From CAWUIH01 sp963922495 (GTDB lineage: Bacteria; Pseudomonadota; Gammaproteobacteria; Coxiellales; Coxiellaceae), in the NCBI GenBank assembly GCA_963922495.1, contig CAWUIH010000043.1:1-13589 (forward strand): 13,589 nucleotides of DNA. Direction: 5' to 3'. The notes under the pieces are model-generated. The model had not been told where the DNA came from. It saw nothing but the letters and a program-made list of their open reading frames with translations, and searched no databases. The translations under genes were made by a program, and so were the position numbers. Positions 1 through 7,452 of the stretch are shown here, piece after piece (position 1 is the first letter of the stretch; each line of letters starts with the position of its first letter).

Positions 1-1391
1 CTTCTAAACGGGGCTTCCCAAACTGCTTAGCCAATTTCAAAAATCCCAAGTGAATGCGATAACAACACGCTGGGTTAGGCCGGAGTTGAATGAGGGAGTC
101 TGCGACTTTTGCAAGGTGTGGCCCTACTGTTTCACACCAGCTTAAAAAGGTCTGTGGGGTCCACTGGTGATGTTGCCGGTGAGAGTGCGGCATATGCTCC
201 GTTAGTGTCGTGGATTGGCCGATGTCATGGGATCGCAGATGGTAGGCAATACGTTGTCCCTGATAAAAGACACTCACGTTATGGGGTGTCAGTTGGTATT
301 CGACACGCTGGCCCATGTACTTATGAGGCACACTGTAATAGTGCTTGGCCACTTCAATATGATAATCTAAATTGACCTGAACACTTTTGATCACTTTGTA
401 TTCGTAAGCGATTGCTGGTAATGGTTTGAGCGCTACTTTATCGAGTTTTTCATATAATGAACGCCGAGTGCCAGGTAATTTGTTGAAAGGCTTGTTATTT
501 AACGTTTCTAATAATTCAGCAATAGCCTGATTGAGCTCAGGCAATGAAAAGAACTTGCGATGTCTGAGCCTTGCGAGAATCCACCGTTCAACGACTTGAA
601 CACCGACCTCTGCTTTGGCTTTATCTTTCGGGTGATAAGGCCGAGCGGGTAAGATAGCGGTGCCATAATGCGCAGCCAGAGCGCTATAGTTTGGGTTGAC
701 TTCGGGATCATAATAACAGGCTTTTGTGACCGCTGACTTTTCGTTATCTGGAATAATCATGTCTGTTACCCCACCAAAATAATGAAACATACGCACATGT
801 GATCCTATCCAGTCGGGGAGTGAACGGGTAAAAGTGGCTTCAGCAAAGGTGAAGTTACTGGCCCCTAATACGCCAACAAAAATAACGGCTTGTTGAACGT
901 TTCCAGTGACACCATCATGAATCGGTACCCTGGGGCCCGCATAATCGACGAACGTTTTTGTGCCCGCCATGCTGTTGACGCATCGACGGTTTTAATGTTT
1001 TTTTGAAGAGACGGTATTGTCGACAAAATTCGGAGTAGCTGATACGAGCGGATGGTGGCGCTGTTTTCAGATATTCCTCATGTAACAACTCGCGTGTGAC
1101 GCCTTTATGTTTGAGCTGCTGATGAACGTGACCCAAGTCAATCGAGTATTTGGCCGGCTTAGGTTTTAATTGGGTGCAGTGATTCTCTAAACAGGCCATG
1201 AGTTCTGTGTCATTCAATGATTGGATTTCCTCCCAAGATAGTGGCGTGTTTTGTGCAGACTTGATGTAGCTGCCCACGGTTGTCGCAGAGATACCGAGTG
1301 CTCTGGCAATTTTTCGGTTACTTAACTGACAATCGAAATGCAAACGTAATACGTCACGTAATTTTTTCATGGTTAGTCGCTCCTGGCTCAT
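1..1391 (-). pseudogene. istA: IS21-family transposase IstA, frameshifted and cut by the window edge
   Basis: This is a DDE transposase for cut-and-paste movement of the IS21 element. The first frame runs from an ATG at 1391, behind an AGGAG ribosome site, and encodes an N-terminal helix-turn-helix (about residues 20-45). It then reads into a stop at 915. The catalytic half is in another frame that is open without a stop from about 972 to position 1. It carries the DDE residues: Asp of VDYAG (codon 944-946), Asp of PDNEK (746-748) and Glu of KAKAE (608-610). The frames cross at about 966-975, between SMRQQH and AGTKTFVDYAG, which fits a one-base insertion or two-base deletion. No slippery heptamer is visible there, so I read it as an inactivating mutation. 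Only a few C-terminal residues should be missing at the edge. Confidence 0.85.
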
Positions 1392-1492
1392 AGGTGGGCT
1401 CCTCTCTAATTAATGAAATGAGACCACCGGATTGTATGGAGCGGGAAAATAAAAACATGAAATTTCAATCAAATAAAGTATATTTGATCATT

Positions 1493-1614
1493 ATTATTGT
1501 CATGTTGGACACCGTTTGGTGAAAATCACGTAAAAGTGTCCAACATGACGATAATTGTTTGCAATTGATCAATTTATGTTTAGTGTCCAACATAACAATA
1601 ATGGGTGTCCAACA
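1493..1614. repeat. IS21 terminal repeats (transposase binding sites)
   Basis: Four copies of GTGTCCAACA lie at 1536-1545, 1583-1592 and 1605-1614, with one inverted copy at 1503-1512. Three extend to 20 bases: 1493-1512 inverted, 1536-1555 and 1583-1602, each differing at one or two positions. The inverted pair 1493-1512/1536-1555 could form a 20-bp stem with one mismatch. Multiple internal copies of the end sequence are typical of IS21 ends, where IstA assembles the synaptic complex. Confidence 0.75.
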
Positions 1615-1630
1615 TGGGAAGAATACGCAT

Positions 1631-1645
1631 AGGGTTTAAAACCCT
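1631..1645. other. Short perfect inverted repeat after the relaxase operon
   Basis: AGGGTTT and AAACCCT flank one central base just past the stop codon of the 171-aa membrane-protein gene. It could act as a weak terminator for the minus-strand mobilization operon, but no T-run follows in either direction. It lies outside the IS21 end at 1614. Confidence 0.3.
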
Positions 1646-1648
1646 GAA

Positions 1649-2164
1649 TTAACGCACATGCCACACTTCCGAATAGCGCCCGGGCACCGTGCTGCCGTCG
1701 CGACGACTAAAACGGGTTTCCGAACTCGGCACCACACGCACGAAATCTTTCCCTTGAAAATGAACAATCACCGGCGTGTGCTTCAGTGTGATATCAAGCA
1801 CTTTTAACTCCGCGCGATCTTCAGCCAGTCGACGAGTGACATGGTGTGACCACCACAGTGTCCCTGACACCCATAAAGCACAAACCATCACCGTCCCTAA
1901 AAATAATTGTGCCGTACGCAGCGCGTGGCGTTCGCTTTTGGCAACGTAATCACGGACCTCATCCGAAGCCGCATTCATACGCCACAAACTGTTATTAATA
2001 GTACCCACATTATTTAATAAATCATCCAGCGTCTGTTGATTTTTTTCCTGATAGCGATCGGTCAATTCAATAAATTTTTCCGCGCGCCGATCCGCGCGCT
2101 GCTCTAATAATAGTAATTCATCAATACGTTCTTGAAAACGTGCATCGTCATTTTTACTCATCAT
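1649..2164 (-). CDS. Coiled-coil, single-pass membrane protein coupled to the relaxase gene
   Basis: A 171-aa protein of no family I can name. Residues 8-80 are charged and heptad-like (probable coiled coil). Residues 86-105 form one hydrophobic segment (TAQLFLGTVMVCALWVSGTL), and the last 65 residues form a small basic domain. Its ATG overlaps the relaxase TGA as ATGA (2161-2164), with a GGTGGA ribosome site just upstream inside the relaxase gene, so the two are translationally coupled. This architecture and position recall membrane-associated MobB-type accessory proteins of MOBQ plasmids, which help bring the relaxosome to the transfer channel; that role is inference. The distal end of the operon is only about 35 bases from the IS21 end. 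Confidence 0.8.
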   Translation of the reverse strand: MMSKNDDARFQERIDELLLLEQRADRRAEKFIELTDRYQEKNQQTLDDLLNNVGTINNSLWRMNAASDEVRDYVAKSERHALRTAQLFLGTVMVCALWVSGTLWWSHHVTRRLAEDRAELKVLDITLKHTPVIVHFQGKDFVRVVPSSETRFSRRDGSTVPGRYSEVWHVR

Positions 2165-4803
2165 AATCCACCGTAGGTGATACCACGCCCTCGCGTGCGT
2201 TCGCGCTCACGCACGTCTGGCTGGATCGCCCTTAATTTTTCCTGACCCTTGTAATTAGTGTATTTTTCAATCACCATCGCGCTGCCTTTTTGCCGCGATT
2301 CCAATTGATCCACCGCAATCAGCGTTGCCTCGCCTTGCGCTTGTTCCATGACCCCATAACGACGCCCGGCAATCGCCACTTGCCCACGATAAATACCGTG
2401 ATCACCTTCCTGTAATTCCAAGCTATAAGATAGCCCGGTTTTTTTCTCAAGCGCGGCCATATCAGAACGCACCGCACGTTCATATTGACGTTGCGCTAAG
2501 CGTTTTTCGGCTTGCTGCAGGCGCTCTTCGGTCAGTGGGGTGGCGTAATCGCCTTGCTGCGTGATCTGTCGATCTTTTAAGTGCTTCACGTCGGACACAT
2601 CAAAGCCCCGCTCCTGCGCGTAATCCAGTGTCATGTCTTTGCTGCGCTGACGACTCACGGTGCGACTCAACTGACCAAAACTCGGAAAATCCTCCCGGCT
2701 GACGTACAGATCCGCCGCGTCTCGATGGCGGCTCATCGCCACATAGGTGCTGTGCCGATCGAAGTAAGGTGAGGCCAACACATGCGTGCGATCCACCGTC
2801 ACCCCTTGGGCTTTGTACACGGTGGCCGCATAGCCGTGATCAATGGCATCGTAATCGCTGAGACAAAAGCTCACGGTGCGACTCGAGGATCGATCACTCG
2901 GCGCTCGATCACGGGGATCTAAGCGCACAATCAATTGGTCCTTGTGAATGTGTTCAATCGTCCCCAGCGTGCCGTTCTTCACCCCTAAATCGCGATCATT
3001 GCGCAAAAAATAAATCCGGTCGGCTTCAGCAAACGAGCGCTCACCACGGGATGTTCCGCATAGAACATCGACCCCTAACTCCCCTTGCGAACGACGCACG
3101 GCGCGGGCTTGTTCATTGAGCTGACGAACGTCATCGCGAGTATACGCCAACATGATTTGTGATGTATCCAGTGCCTGGTTTCGCACCGCATCCCACTGTG
3201 CCACCATCTCCGTCATCGCCGCCTCTTGGGTGTTAAAGGTATGCACGTGATCGTGTGCCTCATACGCATACAAGCCCGCTGAGGTGCGCTCACGGGCAAA
3301 GTCACGGGTGGCCTGTCGTTGCCACCCCACGCGCTGGCGACGAATCTCGGTCATCTCAACAAACCCCACGCGCTCAGCAATCGCTCGGAAAGCGGCCCCG
3401 GCCTCAATTGCTTGCAATTGCTCCGGATCCCCCACCAACACCACTTTCGCCCGCGCCCGATGCGCTTCTGCCATCACCGGGGCCAATTGCCGAGAACCGA
3501 GCATCCCTGCCTCATCGACCACCACAATGTCCTTAGCCGTCAAGCGTTCTCGATCGCGCGCCCAGTGCCACAACCGACTGGCCACGGTCCCACTCACAAT
3601 ACCGGATCCGCTCTCCAAACTCTGCGCCGCCATCCCCGACAAGGTCATCCCCTGCACCCGATAACCGGCCGACTCCCACGCTTCCCGCGCCGCCCCCAGC
3701 AGATAACTCTTGCCTGAGCCGGCAAACCCCACCACACACACCACATCGCCCCCCTGAATCAGGTGCGAAAGTGCTTCGTGCTGCTCAGCACTGAGATCTC
3801 GACGACCCGCCGCTGCGGCCTGGTGTTTCTCGGACACCCCGTGACCCACCGTAGCGGCTTGATCGGTGGCTTGTTCCATCAGTTGCGTCTCCAGCGCCAG
3901 CAGTGCTCGGGTGGTGAAGCGATCGCGGTCGCGATCGTCTTGACCAACGTGGACTAATTCGGGGTGGGCGTTGACCTTGGCATACACGGCATCGAATTGT
4001 GCTTTATCACCCGTATGACGGTGCACGAAGCGCGCCACATCGTGATGGGTAAAGGTGGATTGTTGGCGGGTCAGCGCATGGAGTGCCATCTCCGGATCCG
4101 CCAATAGTCGCTCACCGTTACGCTGTGCCAGTGCCTGGTGCTCCGCAAAACGCGCCAGCCGAGTGGCGGCTGCTCGAGGCCCAATCTTGCGTTGGGGCTC
4201 GAGATTAATCCCTTGGGCTTCCAGGGTGCGGTGATCAATGCGTACATCCAACCCCTGTCGGGCTAAGACCATATTGCAATGCTCTGCCCACGCCACGCGC
4301 CAATCACACAATAATCCCCGCTGATTCCAAGATCGTACTTTCTGCCCAAAACCCGCCGACGTCACCTCACGCAGCGTCAATAGCACATGACCGTGCGGTT
4401 GATCCTCACCACCACCGGCGTGACCCCGATGAAACGCCACATCCGCCACCATACCGTGATCCACAAAGGTGGTTTGTACAAACGATGTCAGTAAATCCCA
4501 GTTTTGCTCCGGCGATAATTCACGCGGCAGCGCAACCGTGATCTCACGCGCCAACTGGGCGTCTTTGCGTTTCTCGACCCGCTCCACGGCATTCCAGAGT
4601 TTTTCACGATCACGCATCCAATCGGGTGCGTTTTCTGGCAACAAGATCGCTTTGTCGATGACATCGCCTTTGCGGGTAAAGTCGTGCATCACGTCGGTGC
4701 GGGCATCGAACAGTTTTTCTGCCGCCCGATAGGCGGCGGCTGCGACACTGGAGCGCCCGTGGCTGCGGGAAAGAAGCTTCGCGGAAAAGTGGTAGATGGC
4801 CAT
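2161..4803 (-). CDS. traA: MOBQ / Ti-type TraA relaxase with a C-terminal SF1 helicase domain
   Basis: An 880-aa bifunctional protein that would nick oriT, stay bound to the 5' end and unwind the transferred strand. The N-terminal relaxase (about 1-230) opens with MAIYHFSAK and has the expected catalytic Tyr25 in AAYRAAE. The HUH metal-binding motif is PHGHV at 136-140, with further His at 125 and 128. The RecD/TraI-like helicase follows: Walker A GFAGSGKS 359-366, Walker B VVVDEAGM 427-434, GDPEQLQ 458-464, YKAQGVT 663-669 and YVAMSRHR 687-694. Every key motif is intact. Its length is somewhat below the roughly 1100 aa usual for Ti-plasmid TraA, mainly at the C-terminus. The start is fixed by the family-typical first residues; ribosome-site support is weak. 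It is transcribed away from the oriT candidate. The gene is GC-rich, unlike the ParA/replication module. Confidence 0.95.
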   Translation of the reverse strand: MAIYHFSAKLLSRSHGRSSVAAAAYRAAEKLFDARTDVMHDFTRKGDVIDKAILLPENAPDWMRDREKLWNAVERVEKRKDAQLAREITVALPRELSPEQNWDLLTSFVQTTFVDHGMVADVAFHRGHAGGGEDQPHGHVLLTLREVTSAGFGQKVRSWNQRGLLCDWRVAWAEHCNMVLARQGLDVRIDHRTLEAQGINLEPQRKIGPRAAATRLARFAEHQALAQRNGERLLADPEMALHALTRQQSTFTHHDVARFVHRHTGDKAQFDAVYAKVNAHPELVHVGQDDRDRDRFTTRALLALETQLMEQATDQAATVGHGVSEKHQAAAAGRRDLSAEQHEALSHLIQGGDVVCVVGFAGSGKSYLLGAAREAWESAGYRVQGMTLSGMAAQSLESGSGIVSGTVASRLWHWARDRERLTAKDIVVVDEAGMLGSRQLAPVMAEAHRARAKVVLVGDPEQLQAIEAGAAFRAIAERVGFVEMTEIRRQRVGWQRQATRDFARERTSAGLYAYEAHDHVHTFNTQEAAMTEMVAQWDAVRNQALDTSQIMLAYTRDDVRQLNEQARAVRRSQGELGVDVLCGTSRGERSFAEADRIYFLRNDRDLGVKNGTLGTIEHIHKDQLIVRLDPRDRAPSDRSSSRTVSFCLSDYDAIDHGYAATVYKAQGVTVDRTHVLASPYFDRHSTYVAMSRHRDAADLYVSREDFPSFGQLSRTVSRQRSKDMTLDYAQERGFDVSDVKHLKDRQITQQGDYATPLTEERLQQAEKRLAQRQYERAVRSDMAALEKKTGLSYSLELQEGDHGIYRGQVAIAGRRYGVMEQAQGEATLIAVDQLESRQKGSAMVIEKYTNYKGQEKLRAIQPDVRERERTRGRGITYGGL

Positions 4804-4879
4804 GAGGTGGGGTCAATCCTAATAATCTATTAACGATATTGGTATGATGATAGTTAGTAATGGGAGTTTAGCACAGCGC

Positions 4880-4910
4880 ACGTTGCGTAGCAACGTATAA
4901 GCGCGCATTC
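4880..4910 (+). other. oriT: oriT core: inverted repeat plus nic-like sequence (RSF1010/Ti type)
   Basis: A perfect 7-bp inverted repeat, ACGTTGC (4880-4886) and GCAACGT (4890-4896) around a 3-base loop, is followed directly by ATAAGCGCGCATT. As I recall it, RSF1010 oriT also has 7-bp arms, a 3-base loop and then a TAAGTGCGCCCT-like nic segment. By analogy the nick would fall near 4901/4902, after TAAG. This is inferred from layout and resemblance only. Confidence 0.6.
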
Positions 4911-4971
4911 AAGCACCATGGGGCTGAGGGGGTCGCTGCGCTCCGAGGAATACTCGCTACGCTCGTTCGGG

Positions 4972-5000
4972 TTGGATTGATCGGGGTGCTGAGGTAGAAT
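4972..5000 (+). promoter_or_regulatory. Candidate sigma70 promoter for the plus-strand transfer genes
   Basis: TTGGAT (4972-4977) and TAGAAT (4995-5000) are separated by 17 bases, and the first gene starts 34 bases downstream. Both boxes differ from consensus by one or two bases. Confidence 0.45.
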
Positions 5001-5033
5001 AGCAAACTTATCAACTGCTATTGGGATGCGTGG

Positions 5034-5318
5034 ATGAATAAGCAATCAAAAAAACTTGAAACACTCAAAAAGAAACAACAGCAACTCAATGCGCAAATTC
5101 AAGCTTTAGAAGCCGCCGAAAAAACCCGTGAGCGCAAACGTGAGACACGGCGTAAAATTTTGATTGGGGCCTACTATCTCGATCAGGCCAGAGCAGACGG
5201 CACCTGGGAAAATCTCGTCAAAAGGATGGATGGGTATTTAAACCGAAATAGCGATCACGTGTTGTTTGATTTAGCACCGCTCGAATCCAACGACTCTCAT
5301 CACAAAAAAGCCGAGTAG
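5034..5318 (+). CDS. TraC/TraD-like small relaxosome accessory protein
   Basis: A 94-aa basic protein. Residues 4-40 are a Lys/Gln/Glu-rich probable coiled coil. The core RKRETRRKILIGAYYLD (34-50) resembles the conserved RRKIL-G-A motif of small TraC/TraD (MobC-like) proteins encoded beside MOBQ relaxases. In that group the protein probably binds near oriT and aids strand opening. It lies immediately downstream of the oriT candidate and directly before the coupling-protein gene, matching the Ti-type order traC/traD-traG opposite traA. The ATG at 5034 is the first in frame after the promoter-like sequence; the ribosome site is weak. The gene is intact. The family call rests on the short motif plus context. 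Confidence 0.75.
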   Translation: MNKQSKKLETLKKKQQQLNAQIQALEAAEKTRERKRETRRKILIGAYYLDQARADGTWENLVKRMDGYLNRNSDHVLFDLAPLESNDSHHKKAE

Positions 5319-5404
5319 CACGGCATGAATCACACCCATCATGTGATGGCACAGTTACGGGCGCGGCGACACAACGGCAGTCAACAAACGCCGGTTGCGG
5401 CACC

Positions 5405-6165
5405 ATGCCTCGCGTTGATTTAACCAATAACCCCACCCTATGGACCGGCGGGTGGATTTTTTGTGGCACTGCATTGCTGGTTTTTATCGGATATACGATC
5501 GCCTTATTGTGGCTTAAAAATGTAGATCTCTTTGCTGCCATTAATCGTGCAGCCGGTATGGGCATTATGTCAGGACTGGCCGTCACGACGCTCTACTACC
5601 TGTTGCCTATTCTGCGGATGTTAGGATTCACACTGTGGCACCGACAACGACCGCCAAGAAACATTTTTAATCAATTTTCAGCCGGTCAAAAATTGGGTTG
5701 TTTAGCGTTGATCGCTTTCAGCCTGGTTAACCTGTTCAACCATATTTACCCTAAAATCGAGTATTATTTGCGCACGCATCACTTACCGCATCACGGGTTG
5801 AGCCATCGTAGCTACGTGACGGTGTGGTGGCATATCGCCGGGATTGTGCTCGGTGTGACCATCGTTTTAGGGGTTGTGATGCCCTATCTTTTTCCCAGAG
5901 AATTAAAACCCCGTAAAACGCGATTTAAAGGGGCCAAAAGCAACGATCTGGTTCTAGCCCTACCCCTTTTGCCTTCGGTTTGTGGTTAGGACGCTCTACG
6001 GGGCGCTTAGCGCGCCTGTGGCACCGTGCCGGACTTGCACCCCAGCATGACATCGTCTTGAGCACCGACGATGCCGCACAAAATATCGTGGTGCTGGGTG
6101 GTATTGGGGCCAGCAAAACCACCCGCCCCATGCAACCCCTCCTCATCCAAATGAAATTCATCTAG
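5405..6165 (+). pseudogene. VirD4/TraG-like type IV coupling protein remnant, frameshifted and truncated
   Basis: Coupling proteins are membrane ATPases that link the relaxosome to the secretion channel. The first frame (5405-5989) has four probable membrane segments, about residues 15-37, 52-75, 97-115 and 138-163. It ends in a stop after ALPLLPSVCG. The family sequence continues in another frame as AFGLWLGRSTGRLAR to a stop at 6163-6165; one extra T in the CCCCTTTT run at 5963-5970 would join the frames. The Walker A region reads GGIGASKTTR, with Ser where the invariant Gly before Lys belongs. Homology ends soon after QPLLIQ, so Walker B and most of the ATPase domain are missing. The gene then abuts the 426-aa gene end to end. 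A 32-codon ORF at 5325-5423 overlaps the start but has no other support. Confidence 0.75.
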
Positions 6166-7442
6166 CCTATCAAATACTCTTTTTTTTTCTTAGGCCATAC
6201 GTTCTCCCTAAAGTGCATACTTAGCTTGACATGCTGAGGCATAAAATTCCCCCTGCCCTTCCTAGGTGGTGCAATTTCTTCAAGCTGCTCAGTTGTCAAG
6301 GTTTCTTGCCATTCTTCCAGAGCCAGCTTGTATGCGTCCTCTTCAAGTTTTTTTAAGCGATCTCGTTCTGCCTTCTTTCGCTCAATTAATTGGCTCTGGG
6401 CTATTTCTTGGGGCGACTGATAGTTTGGCTCTGTCCAAGCTTGGCCCTTACGTAGAACCCCCATTAGTACATTTAGTGGCTCAGGATATTTTTTTACTTT
6501 AGGGTTGTTTTCTAAACCGTAGGCAAAATGATTAATCGATTCCTGAATAATCTCTGGTGTATTAATATTTTGAGAATGCAGTTGTCTTAATTGCGTCATT
6601 GAAAATCCGATTTCTTTAAGCAATTCGATATTTATACCTAGCCATTCGTCAGGAAGATTGTTCCTATTTATTTCTTTATTAGTATTAGTACTTATAATAT
6701 TACTACTACTATATACGCTAATAATGTTCCTATTTTCGTTATTAATTATGTATTCATTTTCATCCAAAGGGCATGGATGGCACTGAAATAAGTTTAAACA
6801 TTCTTTGATTACAAAATTAGGAACAATTACTTGTGTGCAACCATGCCTGCCTCGCTCCCCTTTTGACTTAAGCAAAATGTTTTTCTTCTGTAGTCGTTTT
6901 ATTGATGTTCTAGTTGTACCTTTATCGGCATTGATTCGTTTAGCAAGCACTGAAACTGGTATATCTATTTGATTTTCGATTTCTTTTTTGCTCTTTATAT
7001 GTGCGGTTAGCGTTGCCATTATTTGGAGTTGATAGCCGGTTGTCTTTCTTAAGCATCTCAATATCTGATCTTCTTGCTTTATTTCTGTGTTTGGTTCTGT
7101 GGATCGAGCTGTTTGTTGTTTAGAGGAGTCACTTTCAGTGGTGAACGATAAAGTGTTTTTGTTCTTAATTTTGTTCCTAATTTTGATATCATTTTGTTCT
7201 TCTTTTTGTTCCCATTTGTTCTTCTTTTTGTTCCCATTTGTTCCTATTTCTGATTCTAATTTTGTTACTATATTGTTCTTATATATGTTACTATTTTCTA
7301 TAGCATTATTTTCTTCTTGTTCTGAGGTTTCTTTTGGAGTATCAATAGCGTAGTCCCATGCCCTTCTTTTTTGAGGAACGAAAGATTTCGAGCCTTTTTT
7401 TCTTGGGGCTGCTTTTTTTAGCAAGTCATCTACTGTAGCCAT
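6162..7442 (-). CDS. Probable plasmid replication initiator (winged helix), second gene of the parA operon
   Basis: A 426-aa protein with no family I can name with certainty. Basic N-terminus 1-45. Lys/Asn-rich linker about 45-120. Winged-helix-like domain about 124-205 (DIPVSVLAKRINADKGTTRTS looks like the recognition helices). Asn/Ser-rich linker 230-262. C-terminal domain 263-426 with a charged helix about 353-380. It starts 10 bases after the parA stop behind a strong GGGAGGGAG site, so they form one operon. Reasons for calling it an initiator are the DNA-binding fold, the parA neighbour, the adjacent repeat array and copies of the same repeat within both linker-coding stretches. The alternative is a ParB-like centromere-binding protein, since no parB is present. 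Its stop overlaps the stop of the coupling-protein remnant tail-to-tail, marking a module junction. The gene is very AT-rich. Confidence 0.65.
   Translation of the reverse strand: MATVDDLLKKAAPRKKGSKSFVPQKRRAWDYAIDTPKETSEQEENNAIENSNIYKNNIVTKLESEIGTNGNKKKNKWEQKEEQNDIKIRNKIKNKNTLSFTTESDSSKQQTARSTEPNTEIKQEDQILRCLRKTTGYQLQIMATLTAHIKSKKEIENQIDIPVSVLAKRINADKGTTRTSIKRLQKKNILLKSKGERGRHGCTQVIVPNFVIKECLNLFQCHPCPLDENEYIINNENRNIISVYSSSNIISTNTNKEINRNNLPDEWLGINIELLKEIGFSMTQLRQLHSQNINTPEIIQESINHFAYGLENNPKVKKYPEPLNVLMGVLRKGQAWTEPNYQSPQEIAQSQLIERKKAERDRLKKLEEDAYKLALEEWQETLTTEQLEEIAPPRKGRGNFMPQHVKLSMHFRENVWPKKKKEYLIG
6658..6745. repeat. GTTCCTA motif cluster inside the second linker of the winged-helix gene
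   Basis: GTTCCTATT occurs at 6660 and 6726, with GTTATTA 12 bases after the second. Degenerate copies such as GTACTTA (6688) and ATTACTA (6699) lie between. It coincides with codons for the Asn/Ser-rich linker (residues 233-262). The match is weaker than in the two larger clusters. Confidence 0.45.
7161..7293. repeat. Intragenic array of about 12 GTTCCTA-type units, 10-12 bp period
   Basis: Units begin at 7161, 7173, 7185, 7196, 7208, 7218, 7230, 7240, 7252, 7264, 7275 and 7287 (forms GTTCCTA, GTTCTTA, GTTCCCA, GTTACTA, GATATCA). They lie in the part of the winged-helix gene encoding residues 51-95. Steps of 10 and 11 shift the motif through the reading frame, so the same DNA word is read as GTN, GNK, WEQ or RNK. 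That argues for selection on DNA rather than on protein. Confidence 0.7.
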
Positions 7443-7452
7443 TGCTCCCTCC

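Larger units (their letters stand above)
1..1614 (-). mobile_element. IS21-family insertion sequence, one end plus istA; continues past the left window edge
   Basis: The element is recognised from its IstA-type transposase and from repeated terminal motifs, as in IS21-family elements. Its outer end is placed at 1614, where the minus strand begins TGTTGGACAC. The 10-mer recurs at 1583-1592, 1536-1545 and, in opposite orientation, 1503-1512. The istB ATPase gene and the other end should lie left of position 1. A target-site duplication cannot be checked because only one end is visible. Confidence 0.85.
4804..5033. other. Divergent intergenic region containing the probable origin of transfer
   Basis: This region separates traA (minus) from the traC/traD-like and coupling-protein genes (plus), the layout around oriT in Ti-type systems. 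It holds the inverted repeat and nic-like sequence at 4880-4910. It also holds two near-identical 11-base direct repeats, TCGCTGCGCTC at 4933-4943 and TCGCTACGCTC at 4954-4964, whose starts are 21 bp apart. That spacing places them on one helix face and would suit an accessory DNA-binding protein. A plus-strand promoter follows at 4972-5000. Confidence 0.6.

Noticed and set aside
109..375. Plus-strand 88-aa ORF at the left edge
   Set aside because: It is antisense to the open catalytic frame of IstA, which carries recognisable transposase residues.
3255..3739. Several overlapping plus- and minus-strand ORFs across the middle of the relaxase gene
   Set aside because: They are long only because the relaxase coding strand is GC-rich and poor in antisense stops. 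They are rich in Pro/Arg/His, match no family and overlap an intact gene with all its motifs.
5325..5423. 32-codon ORF between the traC/traD-like gene and the coupling-protein remnant
   Set aside because: It is short, has no clear ribosome site and matches no family; it overlaps the next start codon only by chance as far as I can see.
5955..5975. Programmed frameshift in the coupling-protein gene at CCCCTTTT
   Set aside because: The downstream product lacks most of the ATPase domain and has a damaged Walker A motif, so decay is a simpler explanation than a regulated frameshift.
7087..7353. A plus-strand 88-aa ORF that looks like a hydrophobic Phe/Leu-rich membrane protein
   Set aside because: It is the antisense of the Lys/Asn-rich linker and its GTTCCTA repeats; the repeats read as runs of Phe, Leu and Ser. 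There is no ribosome site or family support.
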